Shown: one piece after another, positions 35,052 through 43,519 of the stretch
Layout: each line of letters opens with the position of its first letter
Position numbering within the stretch: the stretch's first letter is position 1
Assembly: GCA_035949375.1 (NCBI GenBank)
Contig: DASZIG010000097.1
Coordinates: 45,642-109,641 of the forward strand
DNA: 64,000 bases
Direction of reading: 5' to 3'
From: Gp13-AA77 sp035949375
GTDB lineage: Bacteria; Acidobacteriota; Terriglobia; UBA7540
Position numbers and translations under genes: made by a program
The notes under the pieces: model-generated
The model's database searches: none
What the model was told of the DNA's origin: nothing
What the model saw: only the letters and a program-made list of their open reading frames with translations

Positions 35052-35495
35052 ATGTATCCTGAAGAATTTGTTGCGCCCATGCGCGAAGAGTTGACGAACG
35101 TCGGATTCCGTGAACTACGGACGCCGCAAGAGGTCGACGATGCTCTCGCCGCGAATCACGGGACCACCCTGGTGGTGGTCAATTCCATCTGCGGTTGCGC
35201 CGCCGGAAAGGCGCGTCCGGGGGTCGTGCAGGCTTTGAGTAACGCCGCGCGTCCGGAGACTCTCACGACGGTATTCGCCGGGCAGGATCGCGACGCCACC
35301 GAGCGCGCCCGGAGTTACTTCACGGGCTACCCGCCCTCGTCGCCCTCGATCGCGTTGCTGCGTGACGGCAAGCTCGTGTTCATGTTGGAACGGCGCGATA
35401 TCGAAGGCCGCGACGCCTTCTCCATCGCCGACGACCTGACCCGCGCCTTCGATCAGTTTTGCGCGCCCGCCACGTCAAGCGCCACGAAAGGCTGA
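35052..35495 (+). CDS. brxB: BrxA/BrxB-family bacilliredoxin
   Basis: A 147-residue cytoplasmic thiol-disulfide protein of the YphP/YqiW family, close to the usual 144 residues. It starts MYPEEFVAPMREELTNVGF and carries the active motif NSICGCAAGKARP, where the CGC pair replaces thioredoxin CxxC. In Firmicutes these proteins remove bacillithiol from oxidised proteins; in this kind of bacterium the low-molecular thiol partner is not established. The ATG is preceded by AAGGAG. It stands alone, with no bacillithiol-synthesis genes in the window. Confidence 0.88.
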   Translation: MYPEEFVAPMREELTNVGFRELRTPQEVDDALAANHGTTLVVVNSICGCAAGKARPGVVQALSNAARPETLTTVFAGQDRDATERARSYFTGYPPSSPSIALLRDGKLVFMLERRDIEGRDAFSIADDLTRAFDQFCAPATSSATKG

Positions 35496-35729
35496 TCCCC
35501 GGCGGCCTGCCCGCTCTGTCTTCTTTGTTGCGAACGCGACATCGGTTTCGCTTGGATCCGTGAATCGCGGAACTGCGCCAGCCGGCCCCGCCCGGGGCAA
35601 GCGCGGCGCAGTCGCGCAAAGTTCGAATTGCCGACAAAAGCCGCGGGCTTGGCCTGACCACTGCGAAGGGAATGAGGGCGAGCCCGGTGCTATGGGCCCG
35701 CCCCCGATCGCTGGGCCCGCCGACAGTTT

Positions 35730-37256
35730 CTAGGGTCTCACTTGGAACGGCCGGTTGCTCGAAAGCGTGCGACCGGCTACGGTGACCTGAACCGTGCCGC
35801 TGGTGGCGCCCTCTGGTACGGTGGTCCTGATGAAGGACGGTGATACCACCGTGAAGACAGCCGGGGTGGCGTTAAACGTGACGCTGGTGGCATCGGTCAG
35901 GTCTGTCCCCAGAATCTTGACGAGAGATCCCACCCGGCCGGAGGTTGTCTGTGTTTCCACAAACGGCTGAAGCCCTACAGACAGACTGAAAACCGTCCCG
36001 CAGCCATAGGGGTCGCAGGCGCTGCTGGTCCCACCAAATGACGTTGTCCCGTAGAAATTCCCATTCGTGTCCTCGGTCACCGCTGCCTCGGGGGAGTCGC
36101 CGTCGGTGCAGCCGCTCTGGGAGCAAAAGTTGTAAAGCGTGGTGAGCGCGCCATCGGAAGTGATTTTGAAGATCGTCCCGTTGAAGCTGGCCCCGCCCTC
36201 AGCCGTTGTCCCGTAAAAGTTCCCATCGGTGGCCTGGACCACGGCGTTGGGACTGTAGCCATCCGTGCAGAAACCGCCTTGCGAGCAAAAGTTGTACAGC
36301 GTGGTCAGCGTGCCGGATGGGGTGACCTCGAAGACCGTGCCGCCCTCGCCGTTGGCCCCGTCAGAGGACGTTGTCCCATAGAAGTTCCCATCGCGGGCCT
36401 CGACCAAGCCCCCGGGAGGGTAGGCTCCGTCCGTGTTGTCGAAGTTGTGTAATGTCGTGAGGGTACCGCTTGGGGTGATTTTGAAGATCGTGCCGCAGCC
36501 AAGGGTCGAGCAGGCGTCGGTGGCTCCGCCAAAGTAAGTTGTTCCGTACAAGTTCCCGTCGATGCCCTGGATCATCGTGTTTACGTCCTCGCCGTCCGTC
36601 TTGTCGAAACTATGCAATGTCGTGAGCGTACCACTCAGGGTGATTTTGAAGACCGTGCCGCAGCCGCCGCCGAAACAATTGGTCGAAGTCCCGCCACCAT
36701 TGGTTGTACCGTACAAGTTCCCATCGGTGCCTTGGACCAGCGCCGCCTCGGGTACGGCGCCGTCATTGCCTTGGAAGCTGTAAAGCGTCGTCAGCGTGCC
36801 GCTGGGGCTGATTCTGAAGACTGTGCCGTCGCCGTTGCCCTCGCCACCGTCACTTGTTGTCCCGTAGAGGTTCCCATCGGTAGCCTGGATCAGCGCCACA
36901 TTGGGGTTGGCGCCGTCCGTACAGTTGCTTTGGGCGCAAAAGCTATAGACCGTCGTCAGCGTGCCACTCAGGGTGATCTTGAAAACTGCTCCTTGGCTGA
37001 AGGCGCCGCCACCCCTCGTTGTCCCGTACAAGCTCCCATCATTGGCCTGAACTAGCGCCGCCAGGGAGATGGTGCCGTCGGTGCCGTCGAAGCTGTCCAG
37101 CGTGTGGAAAGTCTGCGCTTGGGCCGATGGCGTCGCGATTGCCGCGGCCACCAGCACCACTGTTAACGCCATCGCGGCCGTTGCCACCCGCACCCGCATC
37201 TGCGAGGCCCAACTCTTCCGCTCCCGACAACTCTGATCTTGCTCTTTGCTTGTCAT
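35730..37256 (-). CDS. secreted GloVer-repeat (choice-of-anchor) protein A
   Basis: A 508-residue exported protein: signal peptide to about residue 47 (AAAIATPSAQAQT), then seven GloVer repeats of roughly 50-60 residues, each of the type NLYGTTSDGGEGNGDGTVF then ITPSGTLTTLYSF, and a C-terminal IPT-like domain from about 425 (VGSLVKILGTDLTDATSVTF). The repeats probably form a beta-propeller-like structure; the role is unknown, likely extracellular. GGGAGGACGATTCGT precedes the ATG. It is a close tandem paralogue of the next gene, including the leader region. Confidence 0.85.
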   Translation of the reverse strand: MTSKEQDQSCRERKSWASQMRVRVATAAMALTVVLVAAAIATPSAQAQTFHTLDSFDGTDGTISLAALVQANDGSLYGTTRGGGAFSQGAVFKITLSGTLTTVYSFCAQSNCTDGANPNVALIQATDGNLYGTTSDGGEGNGDGTVFRISPSGTLTTLYSFQGNDGAVPEAALVQGTDGNLYGTTNGGGTSTNCFGGGCGTVFKITLSGTLTTLHSFDKTDGEDVNTMIQGIDGNLYGTTYFGGATDACSTLGCGTIFKITPSGTLTTLHNFDNTDGAYPPGGLVEARDGNFYGTTSSDGANGEGGTVFEVTPSGTLTTLYNFCSQGGFCTDGYSPNAVVQATDGNFYGTTAEGGASFNGTIFKITSDGALTTLYNFCSQSGCTDGDSPEAAVTEDTNGNFYGTTSFGGTSSACDPYGCGTVFSLSVGLQPFVETQTTSGRVGSLVKILGTDLTDATSVTFNATPAVFTVVSPSFIRTTVPEGATSGTVQVTVAGRTLSSNRPFQVRP

Positions 37257-37381
37257 ACGAATCGTCCTCCCTTTTCATCGTGAATTTGAATTGTCTTAAT
37301 CCGAACACGCCGAGTTTTCGTATTGCTGGTCATTCGGTCTCCTTCCCTTTGAGAAGGGCAGGGATAACCTGCTGCCTGACT

Positions 37382-38932
37382 CTATGGCAGCACCCGGAAG
37401 AGCAGGTTGCTCGAGAGCATGCCGCCCGGAGTCTGCACCTGGACTTTGCCGGAGGTGGCGTTCGCGGGCACGGTAGTGATGATTTCGGAGCTCGAGACAA
37501 CGGTGAACACAGCGGGCGTGCCGTTAAAGCTGACGCTGGTTGCGCCCGTCAGGTCAGTACCCAGAATCCTGACCGTCGCTCCCACCCCGCGGGAGGTAGG
37601 CTTTGTTTCCACGAAAGGACCCAGATTCACAGACAGGCTGAAGACTGTGCCACAGCCACTGGGGCAAGCCTGGCCGCTGCCGCCCTGGGACGTTGTCCCG
37701 TAGAAAGTCCCATCGGTGTCCTGGACCAGCGGGGCCCTTGATTGGGCGCCGTCCGAACAGCCGCTTTGAGAACAAAAGTTGTAGAGCGTCGTAAGGGCGC
37801 TACTTGGGGTGATTCTGAAGGCCGTGCCCTCACCGTTGGCCCCACCACCCAATGCGGTCCCGTAGAAGTTACCATCGGTGCCCTCGACGAGCCCGCCGAA
37901 GGGTTCGTCGCCATCTGTACAGCCGCTTTGCGAGCAGAAGTTGTAGAGCGTCGTTAGCGTGCCATTTGGGGTGATCGTGAAGACCGTCCCACAGTAAGTG
38001 TATTCGCAGGAGGAGTCCTGGTTGGCCCCGCCACCGTCCGTTGTCCCGTAGAAGTCACCGTTGGCGGTGGCCTGTACCAGCGCGCTTGCAGGGTAGGCGC
38101 CGTCGGTCAAGTCAAAACTGTGGAGGGTCGTCAGCGTGCCGGTGAGGGTGATTTTGAAGACCGTCCCGTAGCCGTTGGCGCCGCCAAAGGACGCTGTCCC
38201 GTAGAGGTCCCCATCATGGCCCTGGACGAGCCCCGCACTCGGGATGCTGCCGTCCGGGCAACCACTCTGGGAGCAAAAGTTGTAAAGTGTCGTCAGAGTC
38301 TCATTTGGGGTGATTTTGAAGACTGTCCCATAGCCGCTGGCTCCGCTAAAGGACGCTGTTCCGTAGAAGTTCCCATCCGTCGCCTGAACCAGCGGGGCTA
38401 CGGGGACGGCGCCGTCCGTCGGGTAACCGGCGAAGCTATGCAGCGTCGTCAGCGCGTTGGCCGCGGTGATGTCGAAGACAGTGCCGTTGTCTGCCTGGAC
38501 CCCGCCGGTTTCCGTGGTCCCGTAGAAGTTACCATTGGTGGCCTGGACCAGCGCCACCAAAGGGTTGGAGCCGTCCGTACAAACGTTATTCTCCAATACT
38601 GCGCAGAAGCTGTAGAGGGTCATCAGCGTACCATTCGGAGTGATTTTGAAGATCGTCCCACCCGGGGTACCGCTGTTGGCCCCGCCAGATCCCGTTGTCC
38701 CATAGAGGCTCCCATTGACGGCCTGGACAAGCCCCGCGTACGGGCTGGCTCCGTCCGCACCCTCGAAGCTGTGCAGTGTGGTGAAAGTCTGCGCCTGGGC
38801 CGATGGCGTCGCGATTGCCACGGTTACCAGCGCCGCTGCCAACGCCAGCATGGCGCTTGCCGCTCGCAGGCCCATCTGTGAGGTAAAGTTGCTTCGCTCC
38901 CTACAGCTCTGATCTTGCGCCTTGCTTGTCAT
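37382..38932 (-). CDS. secreted GloVer-repeat (choice-of-anchor) protein B
   Basis: About 516 residues with the same design as its neighbour: signal peptide (SAMLALAAALVTVAIATPSA), seven GloVer repeats (for example NFYGTTETGGVQADNGTVF) and a C-terminal IPT-like domain ending MLSSNLLFRVLP. Both proteins begin MTSK-QDQSCRER and share GGAGGACGA-type leaders, so the pair arose by tandem duplication that included the promoter-proximal region. The ATG at 38932 is set by that shared N-terminus. Several repeats have two Cys in inserted loops (e.g. NFCSQSGCTDGD), which may form disulfides outside the cell. Confidence 0.85.
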   Translation of the reverse strand: MTSKAQDQSCRERSNFTSQMGLRAASAMLALAAALVTVAIATPSAQAQTFTTLHSFEGADGASPYAGLVQAVNGSLYGTTGSGGANSGTPGGTIFKITPNGTLMTLYSFCAVLENNVCTDGSNPLVALVQATNGNFYGTTETGGVQADNGTVFDITAANALTTLHSFAGYPTDGAVPVAPLVQATDGNFYGTASFSGASGYGTVFKITPNETLTTLYNFCSQSGCPDGSIPSAGLVQGHDGDLYGTASFGGANGYGTVFKITLTGTLTTLHSFDLTDGAYPASALVQATANGDFYGTTDGGGANQDSSCEYTYCGTVFTITPNGTLTTLYNFCSQSGCTDGDEPFGGLVEGTDGNFYGTALGGGANGEGTAFRITPSSALTTLYNFCSQSGCSDGAQSRAPLVQDTDGTFYGTTSQGGSGQACPSGCGTVFSLSVNLGPFVETKPTSRGVGATVRILGTDLTGATSVSFNGTPAVFTVVSSSEIITTVPANATSGKVQVQTPGGMLSSNLLFRVLP

Positions 38933-39105
38933 ACAGTCGTCCTCCCTTTTCACGGTGAATTGTCTTGCTCTGCGCATCCTGGATTCTCGTGTTCCTGCTC
39001 CTGGCTTGTTGCGACCGGCGGACTGAGGCCGCGATCGAGTGCGTTAGGGCGTCCGCGGGGACCCGAAACAGGCCCCCGCGCCGCCTTCGAGGTCAGAGAG
39101 CTTGC

Positions 39106-39507
39106 CTAGTTGACATGGAGAGTGACTGTGGTGCTTTTCTCGGTACCAGCGCTCTCTGCCATCGCGGTGATCGTGAGCTGATACGATCCCTTTTGGGCGT
39201 TGCTTGCGGCGACCGCTCTGACGTGTGCGGCACTCGCCAGCGCCGGATTGAGTTGTACCGAGGACGGGGAAATCGAGCACCCCACGCCCGGAGAGCTCGA
39301 CTGGCAAGTCAATGTGACCCGCCCCTCAAAGCCCTGGGAATCGACGACCGCGGTATAGTTCGCGGCCGCACCAGCGCGAGCCGTCGCCATGGGCGGAAAC
39401 GCAGAAATCGAGAAATTCTGGTTTTGCCCCGGCAGGGCCAGCATGGCAACTGACGCAATCGCAAGCAGCGCCAATCCACCGAATACACGCATCCATTTGC
39501 TTTTCAT
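39106..39507 (-). CDS. small secreted Ig-like protein
   Basis: A 133-residue exported protein with a signal peptide (KWMRVFGGLALLAIASVAMLAL). The mature part is a single beta-sandwich-like domain (FSISAFPPMATARAGAAANY, RVTLTCQSSSPGVGCSISP, GSYQLTITAMAESAGT, TVTLHVN), the type often found as tandem Ig-like units in larger acidobacterial surface proteins. AGAGGT precedes the ATG at 39507. It may be a free-standing domain or the remnant of a longer protein. Function unknown. Confidence 0.7.
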   Translation of the reverse strand: MKSKWMRVFGGLALLAIASVAMLALPGQNQNFSISAFPPMATARAGAAANYTAVVDSQGFEGRVTLTCQSSSPGVGCSISPSSVQLNPALASAAHVRAVAASNAQKGSYQLTITAMAESAGTEKSTTVTLHVN

Positions 39508-39724
39508 GTGACTACCTCTTTCTTCCCATTGAGATTTGACTACCGAGAGCCGCGAAGCCCGAAAGGGCTCCGAGGTCACTCTTGTTCTACTGGCTCGCCA
39601 ACAAAGCTGAGCAGCCTGCCTTGTCGGTTTGTTGTTCCCTTTGGCTATACATGCGCAGAAACGGGGTGAAATCGATCATGGGGACCGGATCGAATTCTTC
39701 GAGGGAGTGATCGGAGCAAATGGG

Positions 39725-39755
39725 TTGAACGGTGGAGCGGCAAGGGTGGTACAAT
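39725..39755 (+). promoter_or_regulatory. candidate promoter of the ECF sigma gene
   Basis: TTGAAC (39725-39730) and TACAAT (39750-39755) flank a 19-bp spacer, and the -10 box has the extended TGG just before it. The predicted transcript starts about 35 bases before the ATG at 39798. The spacer is long, so the extended -10 would be needed for activity. Confidence 0.35.
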
Positions 39756-39797
39756 GGCGCGCGAGCAGCGGGTAGTCGCTGCCTCACAATGTGAGTT

Positions 39798-40355
39798 ATG
39801 TCTGCCACCCACGAAGTGACACAGATCCTGGGAGAATGGGCAGCCGGAGACGAGCAAGCCCTGGATCGGCTTACTCCGCTCGTGTACGCCGAACTCCGCC
39901 AGCTTGCGGCCGGCTATCTGCGCAACGAACGCTCGGACCACACTTTACAAGCCACGGCGCTGGTCCATGAGGCTTACCTTCGGCTGGTGGACCAACAGAA
40001 CCCGACCTGGCAGAGCCGGTCGCATTTCTTCGGAGTGGCGGCACGCCTCATGCGCCAGATTCTGGTGGATCACGCGCGCCGCCGGCAGGCCGGAAAGCGG
40101 GCCGGGCATCCGCTATCCCTGGAGGAAGGCCTGACTTTTGCTCCTGAACGGAGCGCCGACCTGGTGGCGCTGGATGACGCGCTTACGGCGCTCGAGAAGT
40201 TTGACCCGCGCAAGTGTAAGGCCGTCGAGTTGCATTATTTCGCCGGGCTCTCGATGCAGGAGACCGCCCGAACCCTGGATGTTTCCACAGTCACGGTCCG
40301 TCGCGATTTGAGGATGGCGGAGACGTGGCTTTCCCGCGAAATGCAGGGTGGTTAG
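39798..40355 (+). CDS. ECF-type RNA polymerase sigma factor
   Basis: A 185-residue sigma-70 family protein of the group common in Acidobacteriota and Planctomycetes. Region 2 runs from LTPLVYAELRQLAAGYLRNE through DHTLQATALVHEAYLRLVDQ and FFGVAARLMRQILVDHARRR; region 4 has FDPRKCKAVELHYFAGLSMQ and the helix-turn-helix ETARTLDVSTVTVRRDLRMA. It would direct RNA polymerase to a small regulon. The kinase gene starts 143 bp downstream in the same direction; in this group sigma factors are often controlled by such kinases rather than by an anti-sigma factor, and none is encoded here. Confidence 0.9.
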   Translation: MSATHEVTQILGEWAAGDEQALDRLTPLVYAELRQLAAGYLRNERSDHTLQATALVHEAYLRLVDQQNPTWQSRSHFFGVAARLMRQILVDHARRRQAGKRAGHPLSLEEGLTFAPERSADLVALDDALTALEKFDPRKCKAVELHYFAGLSMQETARTLDVSTVTVRRDLRMAETWLSREMQGG

Positions 40356-40498
40356 ACAAGCGAACCGCCCCGATCGCGAGGCAGACCACCGATTGATTCT
40401 CAGTCTTCCGTCCGTTTACTGCAGTCCTAGTGCACTGCGCCTGAAGCCTGAGAACTGAGCCGGCTACAACTGACAACGGAACGCTTCCCAGGTGGCCC

Positions 40499-43408
40499 TT
40501 GACCTCGGATCGTTGGGTGCAAATCGAAGAACTCTTCCACCGCGCCGCGGAATGCGAGCCCGAAGAGCGGGTCCGCCTGCTGGAGGCGGCCGGCGGCACG
40601 GATCCGGCTCTGCGCCGTGAGGTGGAGTCGCTGCTTGCCCGCGACGGCAGTGCGGATGGGCGCATGCGCGCGGCGGTGCGCGAGGCGTCCGACTTCATCC
40701 GTTTCCCGCTGCTCGGCCGGACGGTCTCCCATTACCAGGTCCTGGAAGCGCTCGGAGTGGGCGGCATGGGCGTGGTCTACAAGGCCCGCGACACCAAGCT
40801 GCCTCGCTTCGTGGCATTGAAGTTTCTGCCCCAGCATCTCTCCCAGAACCGCGATGCGCTGGAGCGCTTCAAGCGCGAGGCGCAAGCGGTCTCGTCGCTT
40901 AATCATGCCAACATCTGCACGATTTATCACAACGATGAATACGAAGGCCAGCCCTTCATCGTGATGGAGCTCATTGAAGGCGAGACGCTCAGCCAGAGGA
41001 TCGCTCGCGGACCACTGCCACTCAAGGAACTCTTCGAAATCGCACTACAGATCTGCAAGGGGCTGGCGGCGGCGCATGCCAGGGGAATCGTTCACCGCGA
41101 CATCAAGCCATCGAATATCGTCATTACGACCGACGGTGTGGCCAAGATTCTGGATTTCGGTGTGGCGAAGCTCCAAGACCCGGTGACCCAAGATCCAGTA
41201 ACCAAAGATCAGCGGCCGCCAGACGAAACGGGAGCGGGGCGCAAGGCACCGCCCGTCGACCTTTCGATGGCCTCTGATCTGACCCTTACCCTCACTGGCG
41301 CCGCCATGGGCACGGCCGCCTACATGAGTCCGGAGCAGGCACGGGGCGAGGAGCTGGATGCCCGTACAGACTTGTTCAGCTTCGGAGTGGTGCTCTATGA
41401 AATGGCGACGGGGCGGCACGCTTTTGGCGGCAATTCGGCGCCCGCTCTTCACGAGGCTATCCTGAAGCGTACTCCACTTCGGGTGCGCGAGTTGAATCCT
41501 GAGCTACCCCTCAAGCTCCAGAAGATCATCAATAAGGCTCTCCAGAAGGACCGCGGGGCGCGCTACCAATCCGCCTCGGAAATGAGCGCCGGCCTGGTGG
41601 CGGTAGGGACACCGCTGCTACAGCGTGTGCCCTTATGGGGCTGGCGGGCCGTGGTGGCGGCGATTCTGAGCCTCACAGCCCTCACCGGGCTCTTGGTGTG
41701 GTTCTTTACCGCTCCCGTGCGGGCCCCCAAGGTACTCAGGACCGTCCAGCTTACCCATTTTGGCTGGGTGGAACCTACCGCGCCCCTGGTGACTGATGGG
41801 GCGCGGCTTTACTTTACGGAACGGAGAGGAGGCCGCTACACGCTCGCCGAAGTTCCAGCCGAGGGAGGCGAAGTGGTCCCGTTGCCCACGCCGTTTCCCA
41901 ATGCTGAGTCCTTCGGCATCTCCCCCGACCATTCCGAGCTTCTGATCGGTAGCTTTGAAGGCGGAGACAAAGACATTGAGCAGAAGCTTTGGATTCTGCC
42001 CGTAACAGGAGGGTCGCCGCACCGCCTGGCCGACATCGTAACCGCCGGCGGCGCCGCTTGGTCCCCCGACGGGCAGAGAATTGTGTACTACTCTGGTTCC
42101 GAACTTTACGTGGTCAAACCTGACGGCTCGGACTCACGCCAAGTCGTGGGCCTCGCCGGTTCGCTATGGCTTATACGCTGGTCGCCTGATGGACACGCGG
42201 TGCGCTTTACGACACGCGGCTCTTTGACGGGAACACAGGCTCTTTGGGAGGTCTCCACCGAGGGCGGAACCCTTCATCGCATGCTGCCTGGTTGGCGAGA
42301 GGCGGTAACTCAGTATGGGGACGGAGAATCGGGCGGCGATTGGACGCCGGACGGAAGGTACTTCGTGTTTCGCTCAAACCGTGCCGGATTGACGAGCGTC
42401 TGGGCAGTTCCTGAGAAGAGTACCCTCTTGCGCCGTTCGTCGCGCGCTCCGGTGCTGCTCGCGACCATGGACTCCAACATGTGGAGTTTATCGGCTGCCA
42501 GTAACAAGATATTCTTTGGCATGGGCGAAGAGAGCCGGGAATTGGCGCGCTTTGACGCCTCGCTCAAACGGTTTGTTCCCTATCTTGCCGGGGTCGGAGC
42601 GCGCGAAGTCAGCTTTTCCAGGGACGGCCGGTGGCTGGCTTACACTGTTAGGGGCGCAAGGCAAACCAACCTTTGGCGGAGCAAAGTGGATGGCAGCAAC
42701 CGGCAGCAGCTCACTTTCCCTCCCATGAATGCCGGGTTTCCACGGTGGTCCCCCGATGGGAAGCAGATTGCTTTTGAAGCAAGCGTTGCGTCGAAGCCGT
42801 CGAGGATCTGGTTGATCTCATCCGAAGGCGGTGAGCCGGTGCCCGTATCCGGCTTCGGCTGCTCCTACCCCGACTGGTCCCCTGGCGGAGATTCCTTGTT
42901 TTTCGCCGCGCCTGTGTCGATGTCGGCGGGCATGATCGGGCGAGAACATGCTGAACCGGAGGTGCAGCGGGGCCTCTATCGGCTCGACTTGAAGACCAGG
43001 CAACTTTCCGCTGTCCCTGGGGCGGAGGGGTTGTTCACTTCCGCCTGGTCGCCGGACGGGCGTTTCCTGGCCGCCTACGCCGAAAGCGGCCGAAAACTGA
43101 TGCTCTTCCATACTCAATCGCAGCAGTGGTCGGAGCTCGCCCGCTGCAAGCAATTGTGGGGTCCGGTTCTGTGGTCGCGGGACAGCAAGCACGTCTATTG
43201 GCAAGATGTCGGCGAAGGCCTTAGTGAGCCGATCTTTCGGGTGCGCATCAGCGACCGCCAGATTAAGCGCGTAGCCACGTTTGAACAGATCCCGCGGGCG
43301 GACGTCAGTAGATTCTATTTCGCCGGCTTGGCGCCCGATGGCTCTCCGCTGGTTTCACTGGTCCTCAGCCACTCCGACATCTACGCCCTGGATGTCGACT
43401 TTCCGTGA
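40499..43408 (+). CDS. transmembrane Ser/Thr protein kinase with PD40/TolB-type sensor
   Basis: A 969-residue Hanks-type kinase. An N-terminal helical segment (RWVQIEELFHRAAECEPEER) is followed by the kinase domain: GVGGMGVVYKARD near 85, VALKFL near 106, catalytic VHRDIKPSNIVI near 198, LDFGVAK near 218 and GTAAYMSPEQARGEE in the activation/P+1 loop. A single transmembrane helix lies at about 381-403. The C-terminal about 560 residues carry repeated WSPDGxxIxF-type PD40 strands, a TolB-like propeller outside the membrane that probably senses a signal. A TTG start is used, matching the family N-terminus; AGGTGG lies nearby. It likely works with the upstream sigma factor. Confidence 0.9.
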   Translation: MTSDRWVQIEELFHRAAECEPEERVRLLEAAGGTDPALRREVESLLARDGSADGRMRAAVREASDFIRFPLLGRTVSHYQVLEALGVGGMGVVYKARDTKLPRFVALKFLPQHLSQNRDALERFKREAQAVSSLNHANICTIYHNDEYEGQPFIVMELIEGETLSQRIARGPLPLKELFEIALQICKGLAAAHARGIVHRDIKPSNIVITTDGVAKILDFGVAKLQDPVTQDPVTKDQRPPDETGAGRKAPPVDLSMASDLTLTLTGAAMGTAAYMSPEQARGEELDARTDLFSFGVVLYEMATGRHAFGGNSAPALHEAILKRTPLRVRELNPELPLKLQKIINKALQKDRGARYQSASEMSAGLVAVGTPLLQRVPLWGWRAVVAAILSLTALTGLLVWFFTAPVRAPKVLRTVQLTHFGWVEPTAPLVTDGARLYFTERRGGRYTLAEVPAEGGEVVPLPTPFPNAESFGISPDHSELLIGSFEGGDKDIEQKLWILPVTGGSPHRLADIVTAGGAAWSPDGQRIVYYSGSELYVVKPDGSDSRQVVGLAGSLWLIRWSPDGHAVRFTTRGSLTGTQALWEVSTEGGTLHRMLPGWREAVTQYGDGESGGDWTPDGRYFVFRSNRAGLTSVWAVPEKSTLLRRSSRAPVLLATMDSNMWSLSAASNKIFFGMGEESRELARFDASLKRFVPYLAGVGAREVSFSRDGRWLAYTVRGARQTNLWRSKVDGSNRQQLTFPPMNAGFPRWSPDGKQIAFEASVASKPSRIWLISSEGGEPVPVSGFGCSYPDWSPGGDSLFFAAPVSMSAGMIGREHAEPEVQRGLYRLDLKTRQLSAVPGAEGLFTSAWSPDGRFLAAYAESGRKLMLFHTQSQQWSELARCKQLWGPVLWSRDSKHVYWQDVGEGLSEPIFRVRISDRQIKRVATFEQIPRADVSRFYFAGLAPDGSPLVSLVLSHSDIYALDVDFP

Positions 43409-43435
43409 ACAGCCGCGCGAATATCCCAGCCAACT

Positions 43436-43463
43436 TTGTGCTATACTAAGACGTCTATATACT
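43436..43463 (+). promoter_or_regulatory. PadR-type promoter/operator before ADOP permease 1
   Basis: TTGTGC (43436-43441), a 16-bp spacer and TATACT (43458-43463). The spacer contains the palindrome AGACGTCT within TATACTAAGACGTCTATATA. It is nearly identical to 46190-46217 in front of the intact PadR gene, so the PadR encoded there could act here in trans. Confidence 0.6.
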
Positions 43464-43473
43464 ACGAGGTCTG

Positions 43474-43518
43474 ATGATGGTGATCTCGGCGGTAAATCGC
43501 ATTCTAAGGGTGGCCTGA
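43474..43518 (+). pseudogene. in-frame deletion scar of a PadR gene
   Basis: Fourteen codons (MMVISAVNRILRVA) then TGA. The two leading Met codons and upstream bases match the start of the intact PadR gene at 46228, while SAVNRILRVA matches its last residues SAVNRVLRMA. About 96 central codons have been removed in frame. The stop is one base before the ATG of ADOP permease 1, preserving the original coupling. Confidence 0.8.
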
Positions 43519-43519
43519 T

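Noticed and set aside
39587..39808. 73-codon minus-strand frame in the gap before the ECF sigma gene
   Set aside because: No ribosome-binding site or homology, and it overlaps the probable sigma-gene promoter.
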